From a virus, in IMG/VR virus record IMGVR_UViG_3300027746_001062, positions 1-31,846 of that record: a DNA stretch of 31,846 nt. One strand, given 5' to 3'. Of this stretch, positions 12,157 to 19,237 are shown piece after piece. Made by a program: the position numbers and the translations under genes. The notes beneath the pieces were generated by a model. The model had not been told where the DNA came from and did not search any database. It worked only from the letters and a program-made list of their open reading frames with translations. Numbering within the stretch: position 1 is the first letter of the stretch; each line of letters starts with the position of its first letter.

Positions 12157-12552
12157 TTAGCTAACTTTGTCATCGTATGGTTGTACAATCCAGCCAATGG
12201 CAAATAAATCTTGACGGATTTCATCTGTCACCACGCTCTCACTCACGTAACCTTTGGTTCCGTCAGCATCACCGTTGCCCAGCCCATCTCCTATGCCCGA
12301 ACAGTACCAGTCCATGTAATCGCCTTCGTTACGCAAACGAGAAATTAGGCCGCCGGCGCCGCGCCAACTGCAAGACCAGTATTCATCTTTAAGCAAGGTC
12401 CATACTTCGTTTTTTTGAAACACATTGTTGCACATGGCTGCGTAGAGATTTTGTGCGTAGTTTTCACTGTCCTGCACTTTTTGCAACATCCAGTCACATG
12501 TTCGAATGTCCTGTTCCAAATCATGGTCAGACGGTGTCCTGTTCCGAGTCAT
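12157..12552 (-). CDS. Conserved phage hypothetical protein
   Basis: 131 aa from the ATG at 12552 (a GTG at 12558 overlapping the ACP stop is equally possible). Soluble, with the stretch WSCSWRGAGGLISRLR, then GDYMDWYCSGIGDG and a C-terminal YVSESVVTDEIRQDLFAIGW. I believe this type of sequence occurs widely in T4-like and aquatic phages but no function is known to me. Follows the acyl carrier protein gene directly and is likely in its operon. Confidence 0.7.
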   Translation of the reverse strand: MTRNRTPSDHDLEQDIRTCDWMLQKVQDSENYAQNLYAAMCNNVFQKNEVWTLLKDEYWSCSWRGAGGLISRLRNEGDYMDWYCSGIGDGLGNGDADGTKGYVSESVVTDEIRQDLFAIGWIVQPYDDKVS

Positions 12553-12554
12553 GG

Positions 12555-12812
12555 TCACACAGTTGATTGTTTTTGTAATACATCTTTAACATAATCTGCT
12601 ACGGATTGTACTGTAACAAATATACTCATAGCAGTTTCACGATTGGGGATGTTCAATTCAATGCCAAATTCGTCTTCGATGCTAAAAATGATTTCTGCAC
12701 GATCCAAACTATCTGCATTTAAATCTGACAGATTATCAGTCAATGCCACTGGCTCATCAAGCCGCATTTCACTGGTGATAATTTTTACAATTTTTTCTTC
12801 AATTTCAGTCAT
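12555..12812 (-). CDS. Acyl carrier protein
   Basis: 85 aa. The motif LNADSLDRAEIIFSIEDEFGIEL is the phosphopantetheine site and helix II of acyl carrier proteins, with Ser 35 as the attachment residue. Acidic helical protein of normal length. Holo-ACP carries acyl chains as thioesters. Start ATG at 12812 with AAAGGACC. A sigma70-type promoter (12830-12859) lies inside the end of the sulfotransferase gene. A matching holo-ACP synthase is encoded at 13735-14028. It may serve acylation of a surface molecule or redirect host fatty-acid synthesis. Confidence 0.92.
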   Translation of the reverse strand: MTEIEEKIVKIITSEMRLDEPVALTDNLSDLNADSLDRAEIIFSIEDEFGIELNIPNRETAMSIFVTVQSVADYVKDVLQKQSTV

Positions 12813-12829
12813 ACTATGGGTCCTTTAAA

Positions 12830-12859
12830 ATTATATAGCCTAGCGTTTCCAATGGTCAA
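12830..12859 (-). promoter_or_regulatory. Sigma70-type promoter of the ACP gene
   Basis: TTGACC (12859-12854), 18-nt spacer, perfect TATAAT (12835-12830), 17 nt before the ACP ATG. Confidence 0.6.
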
Positions 12860-13532
12860 AATTCTTATTAACCAACTGTTCAAATTTTAAAATGTTTGCA
12901 TTGATGTTTACAATATCCTGGGTAGAAAACTCATAATGTATAACCGGTTCTTGATCGGTACGAATACTGCTCCGTCTAAATCCAGTAAGGTAATTCTGAC
13001 TAGATGCATTCCGATAAATCTGATCTATATTATTGGGAATCACACACGGTATCTCAAACCAATTATATACATTGGTAATAAATTCTTGTTCATTGGCAAC
13101 TAGATCATCAAAGTAGAATATTTTAAAAGGTTTAGTAAGTAATGATTGCAGTCGAGAAATATGCTTGCTATAATCTGAAAGAGCTAAAATGGTTAATTCA
13201 TTCCAATCTTGAGGTAACCCAAACATGTAGAAGCTATCTATCATATCGTATGGATTTCGAACACAGGTAAAAAATTTTGTAGTTACCAAATCTGCTGACT
13301 TAAAAAAATCATCATCAGTTCCAAAGTTTGGTAATATCACCCCTGGATGCATATTGATGCTATAATCAAATTTATCAAAAGTTTGTTTATATTGAGCCTC
13401 TGTCAAATATAATCCCTCTTTTGGTACAGAACTGGTGCATGCCTGCAGATAAGGATGCTGTTGGAATACCTCGTGCAAAAACGTAGATCCCGATCTTGCA
13501 TATCCTAAATATTGATAATGGGCAATTTTCAT
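12840..13532 (-). CDS. Sulfotransferase-family protein
   Basis: 230 aa. YARSGSTFLHEVF (11-23) matches the 5'-phosphosulfate-binding loop and CVRNPYDMIDSF (90-101) the RxxxxxxxS 3'-phosphate-binding motif of PAPS-dependent sulfotransferases; size is right for a single domain. It would move sulfate from PAPS to a hydroxyl or amine of a sugar or small molecule. It is the first protein gene after tRNA-Arg; TATAAATT touches the ATG at 13532 and no Shine-Dalgarno is seen. Acceptor unknown. Confidence 0.75.
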   Translation of the reverse strand: MKIAHYQYLGYARSGSTFLHEVFQQHPYLQACTSSVPKEGLYLTEAQYKQTFDKFDYSINMHPGVILPNFGTDDDFFKSADLVTTKFFTCVRNPYDMIDSFYMFGLPQDWNELTILALSDYSKHISRLQSLLTKPFKIFYFDDLVANEQEFITNVYNWFEIPCVIPNNIDQIYRNASSQNYLTGFRRSSIRTDQEPVIHYEFSTQDIVNINANILKFEQLVNKNFDHWKR

Positions 13533-13544
13533 AAATTTATAATC

Positions 13545-13619
13545 TGGTCCGGCGTAACAGAATCGAACTGCTATTTAGGGAGTAGAAATCCCCTGTATTA
13601 TCCATTATACGAACGCCAG
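13545..13619 (-). tRNA. tRNA-Arg(UCU)
   Basis: 75 nt with encoded CCA, discriminator A. Acceptor CTGGCGT/ACGCCGG, anticodon arm GGGGA-TTTCTAC-TCCCT gives UCU (AGA codons), T arm AGCAG-TTCGATT-CTGTT. AGA is common in AT-rich phage genes and rarer in many hosts. Lies 5 nt after tRNA-Met in one transcript. Confidence 0.93.
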
Positions 13620-13624
13620 TTGTT

Positions 13625-13701
13625 TGGTGGGACCTGTGTGATTCGAACACACCACCCAGCGATTATGAGTCGCTTGCTCTAACCTAATGAGCTAAGGTCC
13701 C
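13625..13701 (-). tRNA. tRNA-Met(CAU) or tRNA-Ile2
   Basis: 77 nt with encoded CCA, discriminator A. Acceptor GGGACCT/AGGTCCC, anticodon arm AGCGA-CTCATAA-TCGCT, T arm TGTG-TTCGAAT-CACA. CAU is read as elongator Met unless C34 is lysidinylated to Ile2; sequence alone does not settle it. Not an initiator, since position 1 pairs with 72. Confidence 0.93.
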
Positions 13702-13709
13702 TAAGCTAT

Positions 13710-13738
13710 AGTATAGCAGGAAAACTATTTATGGTCAA
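13710..13738 (-). promoter_or_regulatory. Sigma70-type promoter of tRNA-Met/tRNA-Arg
   Basis: TTGACC (13738-13733), 17-nt spacer, TATACT (13715-13710), 8 nt before the tRNA-Met 5' end. The -35 overlaps the stop codon of the holo-ACP synthase gene. Confidence 0.82.
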
Positions 13739-14028
13739 TCTACAATTGCTCGAACTGCAATCGCCCAACACATACCACCATCATGAGTGGATGAAACACT
13801 GCAATTTGCGCTGGTTGGTTGTCCATTTTCATCATTGATGACATTTTCCAAAATACCGCAGCATTTGAATATGGCTTCTTTGATTGCCCAACGTGAAGCT
13901 AGGTATTCAGGGCGACGACGACGTTGAACCCATTGTGTGTAAACTTGATCGTTGAAAATTCTTTGAACTTTTCTGTCCGGCCAATTTTGAAATCTTGCCA
14001 CAGCAATTATATCACAACCTATATTCAT
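13735..14028 (-). CDS. Holo-ACP synthase (AcpS-type phosphopantetheinyl transferase)
   Basis: 97 aa. GCDIIAVARF (Asp 6) and LASRWAIKEAIFK (Glu 51) are the magnesium/CoA-binding motifs of AcpS, and SSTHDGGMCWAIAV corresponds to the late SISHxxxxAxA segment. AcpS transfers 4'-phosphopantetheine from CoA to the serine of apo-ACP. At 97 aa it is shorter than the usual 120-130. Its partner ACP is encoded about 1 kb downstream (12555-12812). ATG at 14028 directly after the stop of the upstream gene. Phage copies of both carrier and activator argue for a dedicated pathway. Confidence 0.9.
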   Translation of the reverse strand: MNIGCDIIAVARFQNWPDRKVQRIFNDQVYTQWVQRRRRPEYLASRWAIKEAIFKCCGILENVINDENGQPTSANCSVSSTHDGGMCWAIAVRAIVD

Positions 14029-14406
14029 TTAGATACTCTTTAAATATTTTAAGAAACGTTTCAAATCCCCATACAACGCATACATGGTGGCTTCCTGGCT
14101 GCCATACATTATTATTTGAGGCTGTTTTTTAGCCAACATTTTTTTGCCCATTATGATAAAATACGGACAAGAAAGTTTGTTGTTTAACAATATCAACTGT
14201 CCTGGCCCTATTGCAAAATCAGTATCAAATGACCAAGATTCTATTTCCAATTGATTCATGATTGCATATCCTTCCCAACTCAATCGTAACCCACTATCTT
14301 CTCGAATATCTTGCCACCATTCTTTCATGGCCGTGTCTTCAGTTGGCCGGTCATCATCGGGCAATTGTTTCAGCAGTTGCTGAGTGTAATAGAGTTTATG
14401 TGACAT
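14029..14406 (-). CDS. Conserved phage hypothetical protein
   Basis: 125 aa, soluble alpha/beta look. The central part SCPYFIIMGKKMLAKKQPQI and the end SQEATMYALYGDLKRFLKYL resemble a small protein type that I believe is frequent in T4-like and aquatic phages; no function known. Start ATG at 14406 overlaps the preceding gene by 11 bases. Confidence 0.7.
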   Translation of the reverse strand: MSHKLYYTQQLLKQLPDDDRPTEDTAMKEWWQDIREDSGLRLSWEGYAIMNQLEIESWSFDTDFAIGPGQLILLNNKLSCPYFIIMGKKMLAKKQPQIIMYGSQEATMYALYGDLKRFLKYLKSI

Positions 14407-14692
14407 CGGGGTATACTTGTGACCCCTGAGTTAGCAAGACCACTGTGAACTTGTCAGTCTTGAATTGAGTATTGAGTTTGCGGGCCAAATTCTTAGCATG
14501 TCCTGGATTTGAAAAACTTACTTTTTTGTACTTGGGTCCGGGGTACTGTGTGAGCATGTGACTGGTTTTGAGATTGATGGGTTTGGCATCATAAAACACT
14601 GCCCACACTCCTTCACTTGCTAAAACTTGTTCTGTTTTGTAAGTTACTTTATTGGTGTGTTCAATTAACACCTGTGGACGTGGCCTGCTCAT
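14396..14692 (-). CDS. Conserved phage hypothetical protein
   Basis: 98 aa from the ATG at 14692 (a GTG at 14707 would add 5 residues). Contains VLASEGVWAVFYDAKPINLK and PGPKYKKVSFSNPGHAKNLARKLN, a mixed alpha/beta protein with a basic C-terminal half. No Shine-Dalgarno; GATAAATA ends 5 nt before the ATG, as at 696-703. No function known. Confidence 0.65.
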   Translation of the reverse strand: MSRPRPQVLIEHTNKVTYKTEQVLASEGVWAVFYDAKPINLKTSHMLTQYPGPKYKKVSFSNPGHAKNLARKLNTQFKTDKFTVVLLTQGSQVYPDVT

Positions 14693-14697
14693 AGCAT

Positions 14698-14705
14698 TAT
14701 TTATC
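14698..14705 (-). promoter_or_regulatory. Late-type promoter box GATAAATA
   Basis: GATAAATA, 5 nt, ATG at 14692. Fits the NATAAATA form used by T4-like phages. Confidence 0.45.
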
Positions 14706-14712
14706 ACATAAT

Positions 14713-14925
14713 CTATGCAGATTTAAAACTTCCACCATCAAGTTCTATTGAAACAGCTTCGTTTTTGCTAGCAGCAGGAGCTCGCATGGTTTCCAGAGTC
14801 AGCAGCAGTTTGGTTATGTCTGCATGCAGATCTTTGGCATCTCTCATGGTCATGGTAAAATCACGTTGATTGCGCGATTCGTGTGCTTTGATGCTATCTA
14901 CAAAACGATTTATGTGCAAGCTCAT
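14713..14925 (-). CDS. Small hypothetical protein
   Basis: 70 aa, mostly helical (MSLHINRFVDSIKAHESRNQ, then DAKDLHADITKLLLTLETM), polar C-terminus. Starts right after the MazG-like gene's stop and is probably co-transcribed with it. No family recognised. Confidence 0.6.
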   Translation of the reverse strand: MSLHINRFVDSIKAHESRNQRDFTMTMRDAKDLHADITKLLLTLETMRAPAASKNEAVSIELDGGSFKSA

Positions 14926-14926
14926 A

Positions 14927-15289
14927 CTAGTTCTTTCTCAAAAATTGTTCCAGATCAGGCGGTGTCCATCCTTCGGGCTTGAGCACTTTGCCATCTTCAC
15001 GTTTGCGTACCTTGCCAGAGTCATGATCAATTTTGGCAAAGTTACTACGCATGACTTCAATCCAGGCACGTTCGCCATCAGCACCCATGCTGTGTATGGC
15101 ACCAATTGTGACAACTAGGATGTCAATTAATGCATCCAGTGTGTCTACGTCGGTGTCGGCGTCTTGTAGTTCTTGAAATTCTTCTGCAATCAAATTGATG
15201 TACATGTCAAATTGTGCTTGATCTCCCGTGACACTTTGGTCACAAGCCAGCATGAATTTTTCTTGGTCTTTGAATGGGTTGAGTATCAT
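14927..15289 (-). CDS. MazG-like nucleotide pyrophosphohydrolase
   Basis: 120 aa. The all-alpha NTP-pyrophosphatase pattern is visible: LIAEEFQEL (Glu 36, 37, 40) as the EExxE magnesium site and LDALIDILVVTIGAIHSMG (Asp 52, 56) as the second half, followed by the phage-typical SGKVRKREDGKVLKPEGW tail. These enzymes hydrolyse (d)NTPs or related nucleotides to monophosphates; in phages MazG is thought to act on nucleotide pools or (p)ppGpp signalling. ATG overlaps the upstream stop by 4 bases. Family call good; substrate not known. Confidence 0.82.
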   Translation of the reverse strand: MILNPFKDQEKFMLACDQSVTGDQAQFDMYINLIAEEFQELQDADTDVDTLDALIDILVVTIGAIHSMGADGERAWIEVMRSNFAKIDHDSGKVRKREDGKVLKPEGWTPPDLEQFLRKN

Positions 15290-15717
15290 GGTGTTCCTTT
15301 AGCAACAGCTTCTTCTTTGTTGTGATACGGGCCTTGATAGCTGTATCGTTGTAGTGTGATCAGTTTGGGATTCTGTACCATCTTCCAGGCGCGATGTTTT
15401 TTGACATAGTACCATCCAGCAGCAAACCAACTCTTGCTGTTTTCTTCTTGTGTGAACAGCGGCAATCGATGTTGTATATCCCACATGGCATTGAATACTT
15501 TTTGTCCAGTGTCGTATCCATACACTTGATTTTCTGGATTGGGTCGGACTTCAACAGCCGGTACAAACTCAATGTCTCGATCCATCATCTTGATGGTCTT
15601 GTATTTTTTTACTGTGTTGCTGATTTTGACAGTATAACCATCGTCCTGTGCTTCAATTTGCCCAACCTTGCGATTGTCTTTTTTAAGTATCCAATAGCGG
15701 TCAGCTATTACTGGCAT
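15286..15717 (-). CDS. Conserved phage hypothetical protein
   Basis: 143 aa from the ATG at 15717 (another at 15729 is possible). Starts MPVIADRYWILKKDNRKVG, a small beta domain, and ends YHNKEEAVAKGTP. An SGKSW-like segment lies mid-protein (EENSKSWFAAGWYYVKKH). I recognise the type from T4-like phages of aquatic bacteria, function unknown. It overlaps the exonuclease gene end by 17 bases. Confidence 0.7.
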   Translation of the reverse strand: MPVIADRYWILKKDNRKVGQIEAQDDGYTVKISNTVKKYKTIKMMDRDIEFVPAVEVRPNPENQVYGYDTGQKVFNAMWDIQHRLPLFTQEENSKSWFAAGWYYVKKHRAWKMVQNPKLITLQRYSYQGPYHNKEEAVAKGTP

Positions 15718-16723
15718 TGCTAATATCATCTAGTTCTCCTGTGTATGTTTTGTTCAACCAGCGACCAATGCTGTCTGCAGATTCGCTGAGTTTGACCAAA
15801 TCGTATTTGCCGCAAAATCGCAAGAAATGTGTGCCCACCTGTCCCACATCCTTGTGACTGATCTGTTCACGGATGGCTGTGTCTACCAACAGTTTGATTT
15901 CATTGGGTTGAGCAGTAAGATCAATCAAGGTGCGATTGCGTTCGTAATCGTCTAGCACACGATGTTCAGCACCTTTGTGGTCGGTCCAACGTTGCAACAT
16001 GAGATTGTTCCAAGAATATCCGCGTTTGTCTCGATCAGCAAACGCTTCACGGAGACCAACTTTATTCTTTGTGCCTTTTTCACGAACTCCTGGATATGCA
16101 CTAAACACATTGTCTGAGCTGTCGCCACGCATGCACTTCTCAAACAGCAGCCAGGCCGGATCCGGGATGGTCTTTGGCTGTTTAGTTTTTTTATCGTTAA
16201 CAGCGTTACCCTTAGCATCAAATATTCCTTCCAGTGTGATCAGTTCGTCTGTGATGCCATTGAACTGCTGAACATTGGGTGCGATCAGTTGCACAAAATC
16301 AGTGTCTGAACTGACCACTATGTGTTCGTCTTGGGGGTGCAATGCAATCCATCGTGCAATCACATCATCTGCTTCGGCCTGGGCATGGCGTATAACACTG
16401 CAATTGGTCTTGTTGCTCAGATATTGGGTCAGCTCATTATAAGTTTCCCAAAACAGCTTGTCTTCCTCAGCTTCAGTCTCGGTCATCTTACCACGTGCCA
16501 CAGCACGATTGGCTTTGTATGGCTTGTAATGGTCTTTGCGCCAGCTGCGTCCTTCTAGTGCGAATACCACATGATCTGCATCAAATCTACGAGCCACTTT
16601 GTTTGCTGCCATCAATGTGACGTGCAATGCAAACCCCAGTTTGGTCCACGAATCAGATGCTCGGTGAGCGCTGTGCCGCGCACGAAAAAACATGTTAGCT
16701 GTATCAATCAGTAGATATTTCAT
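15701..16723 (-). CDS. 5'-3' exonuclease / flap endonuclease
   Basis: 340 aa from the ATG at 16723; an ATG 9 nt earlier is possible. Metal-binding acids of the family appear in order: YLLIDTANMFFR (Asp 7), DHVVFALEG then WRKDHYKPYKANR (the helical arch region), AEADDVIARW and VVSSDTDFVQLI. A helix-hairpin-helix-like region follows (RGDSSDNVFSAYPGVREKGT). It degrades 5' ends or flaps and RNA primers during phage DNA replication, like T4 RNase H and T5 exonuclease. The only clear replication gene here. Confidence 0.9.
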   Translation of the reverse strand: MKYLLIDTANMFFRARHSAHRASDSWTKLGFALHVTLMAANKVARRFDADHVVFALEGRSWRKDHYKPYKANRAVARGKMTETEAEEDKLFWETYNELTQYLSNKTNCSVIRHAQAEADDVIARWIALHPQDEHIVVSSDTDFVQLIAPNVQQFNGITDELITLEGIFDAKGNAVNDKKTKQPKTIPDPAWLLFEKCMRGDSSDNVFSAYPGVREKGTKNKVGLREAFADRDKRGYSWNNLMLQRWTDHKGAEHRVLDDYERNRTLIDLTAQPNEIKLLVDTAIREQISHKDVGQVGTHFLRFCGKYDLVKLSESADSIGRWLNKTYTGELDDISNASNS

Positions 16724-17441
16724 TGGGCACAATCAAGTTGTTATCATTAATGTATTGTAACACATAATTGGCCCAAAGTCTATGACTTTTGGCATCAAAA
16801 TGGTAACTTTTGGCATTAGAATACGTGCCACCGTTGTTTATTAACCAATTATGGTAAGAATGCGCTTGAGAATACGGATGTATATAACTTGTACCCCAGT
16901 CTTTTTGGTCTAGCAATGATATATCGCTAAAAGTGCTTTGCCCATTAAAAAACAAATGCGGTATATCTAAAGATTCAAGATATCGGTGCATAGCCCAAAT
17001 TTTACTATGGGCTTGCTTTGTTTTAATTTCCCAATTGATATTTGTTATGTATTCTTTGTAACGGTCAACCAATGCAGGTGGAACACTGTCTACACCTGAA
17101 GCATTAACTTGATACCACGCACCTTCGTGAAACCATTCTTCTCGTTCCCAGGTGGTCCACTGTAAAATTATAAAAATATCAGCCAATTGATCAGGATTAT
17201 TATTAATCCAATCTGTAGTAACTCTAATAGTACGATCATTACTGCCACCCGAACTTGCTTGGCAAATCAATTTGATATTTAATGCAGTTGCTATACGTTG
17301 GCCATAGCTCACTGCTAAATTTCTTGGGTGAGGTTCGGTGTTTCCATGTTCCCAATATTTGCCATCATCACACGCCCAACCCCATGGACCGGCAGCTTCT
17401 GCAGCCGCAGAATGACTGCATCCATTTACGTACAATATCAT
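16704..17441 (-). CDS. SGNH-hydrolase-like protein
   Basis: 245 aa. VNGCSHSAAAEA at the N-terminus resembles block I (GxSxS) of SGNH/GDSL hydrolases, QASSGGSNDR block II, and HFDAKSHRLWANY the DxxH catalytic pair. Such enzymes cleave acyl or other esters, often on sugars. No signal peptide, so cytoplasmic or virion-borne. A second protein of this type is encoded at 20086-20793. Overlaps the exonuclease start by about 20 bases and the nucleotidyltransferase stop by 4. Reaction unknown. Confidence 0.65.
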   Translation of the reverse strand: MILYVNGCSHSAAAEAAGPWGWACDDGKYWEHGNTEPHPRNLAVSYGQRIATALNIKLICQASSGGSNDRTIRVTTDWINNNPDQLADIFIILQWTTWEREEWFHEGAWYQVNASGVDSVPPALVDRYKEYITNINWEIKTKQAHSKIWAMHRYLESLDIPHLFFNGQSTFSDISLLDQKDWGTSYIHPYSQAHSYHNWLINNGGTYSNAKSYHFDAKSHRLWANYVLQYINDNNLIVPNEISTD

Positions 17442-17914
17442 TTTTGTGCAAGCACCTTGTGACTCTCGGCTGCGACCACACGTCGTCGCAGGCTTGAACT
17501 GGAGAATGAATGATCACGGCTGTTGAATATCAGTTTGATATTACGTTTGAAACATTCTTCATCACCTGAGAATTGTTTATTTTCATACTCCACACCCAAG
17601 ATACGTACATCTACAGGCAAGATCAACAGCAAGTCACACAGGTCTTGTTCAGTTTGATACACCACAACTTCGTCCACATAACGGCATGCAGCCAATTGTA
17701 TTTGACGTTCTACAATGCTTTGCACAGGATGATTTTTGGTATCTGGTCGATCTATTGTGGGATCAGTTTGCAAACCCGCAATCAAGTAGTCACAGTGATT
17801 CTTGGCTTCACTTAACATGGCAATGTGGCCAGCATGTAACATGTCAAATGTACTGAATGTGATGCCAATGCGTTTGCCTTCAGCTTTGAGTTGTTTGATG
17901 TGATTGAATATCAT
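17438..17914 (-). CDS. HxGH nucleotidyltransferase (cytidylyltransferase-like)
   Basis: 158 aa from the ATG at 17914, which overlaps the upstream stop (ATGA); a longer frame to 17995 lies in the coding part of the previous gene. ITFSTFDMLHAGHIAML holds the HxGH motif (His 27, His 30) of the nucleotidylyltransferase superfamily and SFSSSSLRRRV is the counterpart of the ISST/R motif. Most like glycerol-3-phosphate cytidylyltransferase or the RfaE adenylyl domain, which activate a phosphate group for polymer or heptose synthesis. Fits the many glycan genes around it; substrate unproven. Confidence 0.85.
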   Translation of the reverse strand: MIFNHIKQLKAEGKRIGITFSTFDMLHAGHIAMLSEAKNHCDYLIAGLQTDPTIDRPDTKNHPVQSIVERQIQLAACRYVDEVVVYQTEQDLCDLLLILPVDVRILGVEYENKQFSGDEECFKRNIKLIFNSRDHSFSSSSLRRRVVAAESHKVLAQK

Positions 17915-18318
17915 GATATCTCGCTTCGGCCATCGCCGATATTTCTTGACTGTACATACACTCCGGAATTCTTGATAGCTTGTTCTTGTTCCCATGTTTC
18001 CATGACCACATGTCTACATACATTTTGGAACCAACGGTCCACTATGTCTGAATCAGCATCATCTTTTTTGATCATGTATCCTGCCTTGACCAGTCGTGCC
18101 ACGAAGATCTCATTCCAGTCTAATTCAAATGCACCTTGATGCAAATTGTTGGGATCCACATCCATCCGCAACACAGCTACATATGGCTCGTTTGCTTCGG
18201 TAGCCAGTTGTTTAGCAGACTTGGGTTCTTCTTTAGGCGCTCGAACTTTAGGTACCACTGGTGCTTTTGGCTCTGGCACCTGTAGTGGTTTTTTTCGAAA
18301 AATATCAAGTAGTCCCAT
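17911..18318 (-). CDS. Conserved T4-like phage hypothetical protein
   Basis: 135 aa. A Pro/Lys-rich linker (about 10-38) precedes a domain with AVLRMDVDPNNLHQGAFELD, then WNEIFVARLVKAGYM and VDRWFQNVCRHVVMETWEQ. I believe close relatives are found across T4-like marine and freshwater phages, function unknown. ATGA overlap with the nucleotidyltransferase gene. Confidence 0.75.
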   Translation of the reverse strand: MGLLDIFRKKPLQVPEPKAPVVPKVRAPKEEPKSAKQLATEANEPYVAVLRMDVDPNNLHQGAFELDWNEIFVARLVKAGYMIKKDDADSDIVDRWFQNVCRHVVMETWEQEQAIKNSGVYVQSRNIGDGRSEIS

Positions 18319-18319
18319 A

Positions 18320-18547
18320 CTAACTCCAGTCAGTCAGCGGACCAGCACCAGGATCCATACCAAAGTGTTGCCGGATCATGCTGGCAGCACCTGAGCTGGT
18401 TGTTTGAGTAGCTGTGCCTTGTTCGCAAATGTCAATGCATTCGTTAACAATCAATTTTGCAAATTGCTCTTGCATTTGTGGATTGATACTAGGATAATGA
18501 CTACCGCCAGCTTCAAGCTGAAATTTTTTAAGCAGTTCTTTGTTCAT
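18320..18547 (-). CDS. Conserved phage hypothetical protein
   Basis: 75 aa. KKFQLEAGGSHYPSINPQMQ then FAKLIVNECIDICE and MIRQHFGMD. I believe this short type is common in phages of aquatic bacteria; no function known. The ATG at 18547 lies inside the end of the DUF2061 gene. Confidence 0.65.
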   Translation of the reverse strand: MNKELLKKFQLEAGGSHYPSINPQMQEQFAKLIVNECIDICEQGTATQTTSSGAASMIRQHFGMDPGAGPLTDWS

Positions 18548-18749
18548 CTAATTTTCCCCATTTAATTTTTAACCATATTCTTTCATGAATATAATAATCT
18601 ATGCTCAACAAAACATGTAACACTGTGGCAAATCCTGTTGAGGATCCTAGGTCATGTGTGAATAGATATGTCCAAAAAATTGTAAACACCCACGCAGTTA
18701 ATCTATAGGTAAGCATTCTTACCACTGTTCGTTTTTTGGTTTCGCTCAT
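18528..18749 (-). CDS. DUF2061 small membrane protein
   Basis: 73 aa. KKRTVVRMLTYRLTAWVFTIFWTYLF, a second hydrophobic segment (TGFATVLHVLLSIDYYIHERIW) and WLKIKWG match DUF2061, small two-helix membrane proteins with the YYxHERxW ending. Function unknown in bacteria and phages. Starts close after the DUF2452 gene. Confidence 0.8.
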   Translation of the reverse strand: MSETKKRTVVRMLTYRLTAWVFTIFWTYLFTHDLGSSTGFATVLHVLLSIDYYIHERIWLKIKWGKLDEQRTA

Positions 18750-18750
18750 G

Positions 18751-19233
18751 TCATGATCCTTGATCTTCTATTATTTCCATCCAAGTATGGTCGCCCATGT
18801 ACTTTACTTGTGCCACATACTCATAATCTTCCGGAGCACTACTGCTCCAGTTAGTTGGTCCGTTATGAACCAGCAACATTTTTTCTAGTCTTTTTTCCCA
18901 AACTAACCAGTAGCAGTTGCCCATTACCAGTTTGAACTGAAACTCTGCTCCGTGTACAGCATCTGTTATTTCTAATCTACGTTTGATTTGTCTTGCTTGG
19001 TCTTCCAACACATGAACCAAGGTCATTATACGATCATACTCTTGCTGGGCATACATCCTAGCATGATTGATCATTAGATCTTTTTGCTCAGTGACCGGAA
19101 TCAAATCAAACTTAGGACCACTGCTCTCGGTAGCGTAAGGGGTAACATTTCTATTTAAAAAAGGAACAAGCGATCCTGTACTGGTACTATCGTAACTGTT
19201 GCGGCCTTTTATTATATTTGACTTGTCGGCCAC
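18751..19233 (-). CDS. DUF2452-family protein
   Basis: 160 aa from a GTG at 19233, 5 nt after the QueE stop; a longer frame to 19284 would overlap QueE. The core FDLIPVTEQKDLMINHARMY, then ILxQ-like helix EDQARQIKRRLEIT and FKLVMGNCYWLVWEK match the pattern of DUF2452, cytosolic proteins of unknown function seen in bacteria and phages. A disordered Ser/Asn-rich N-terminus precedes the domain. Start is the uncertain part. Confidence 0.7.
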   Translation of the reverse strand: MADKSNIIKGRNSYDSTSTGSLVPFLNRNVTPYATESSGPKFDLIPVTEQKDLMINHARMYAQQEYDRIMTLVHVLEDQARQIKRRLEITDAVHGAEFQFKLVMGNCYWLVWEKRLEKMLLVHNGPTNWSSSAPEDYEYVAQVKYMGDHTWMEIIEDQGS

Positions 19234-19237
19234 TTCT

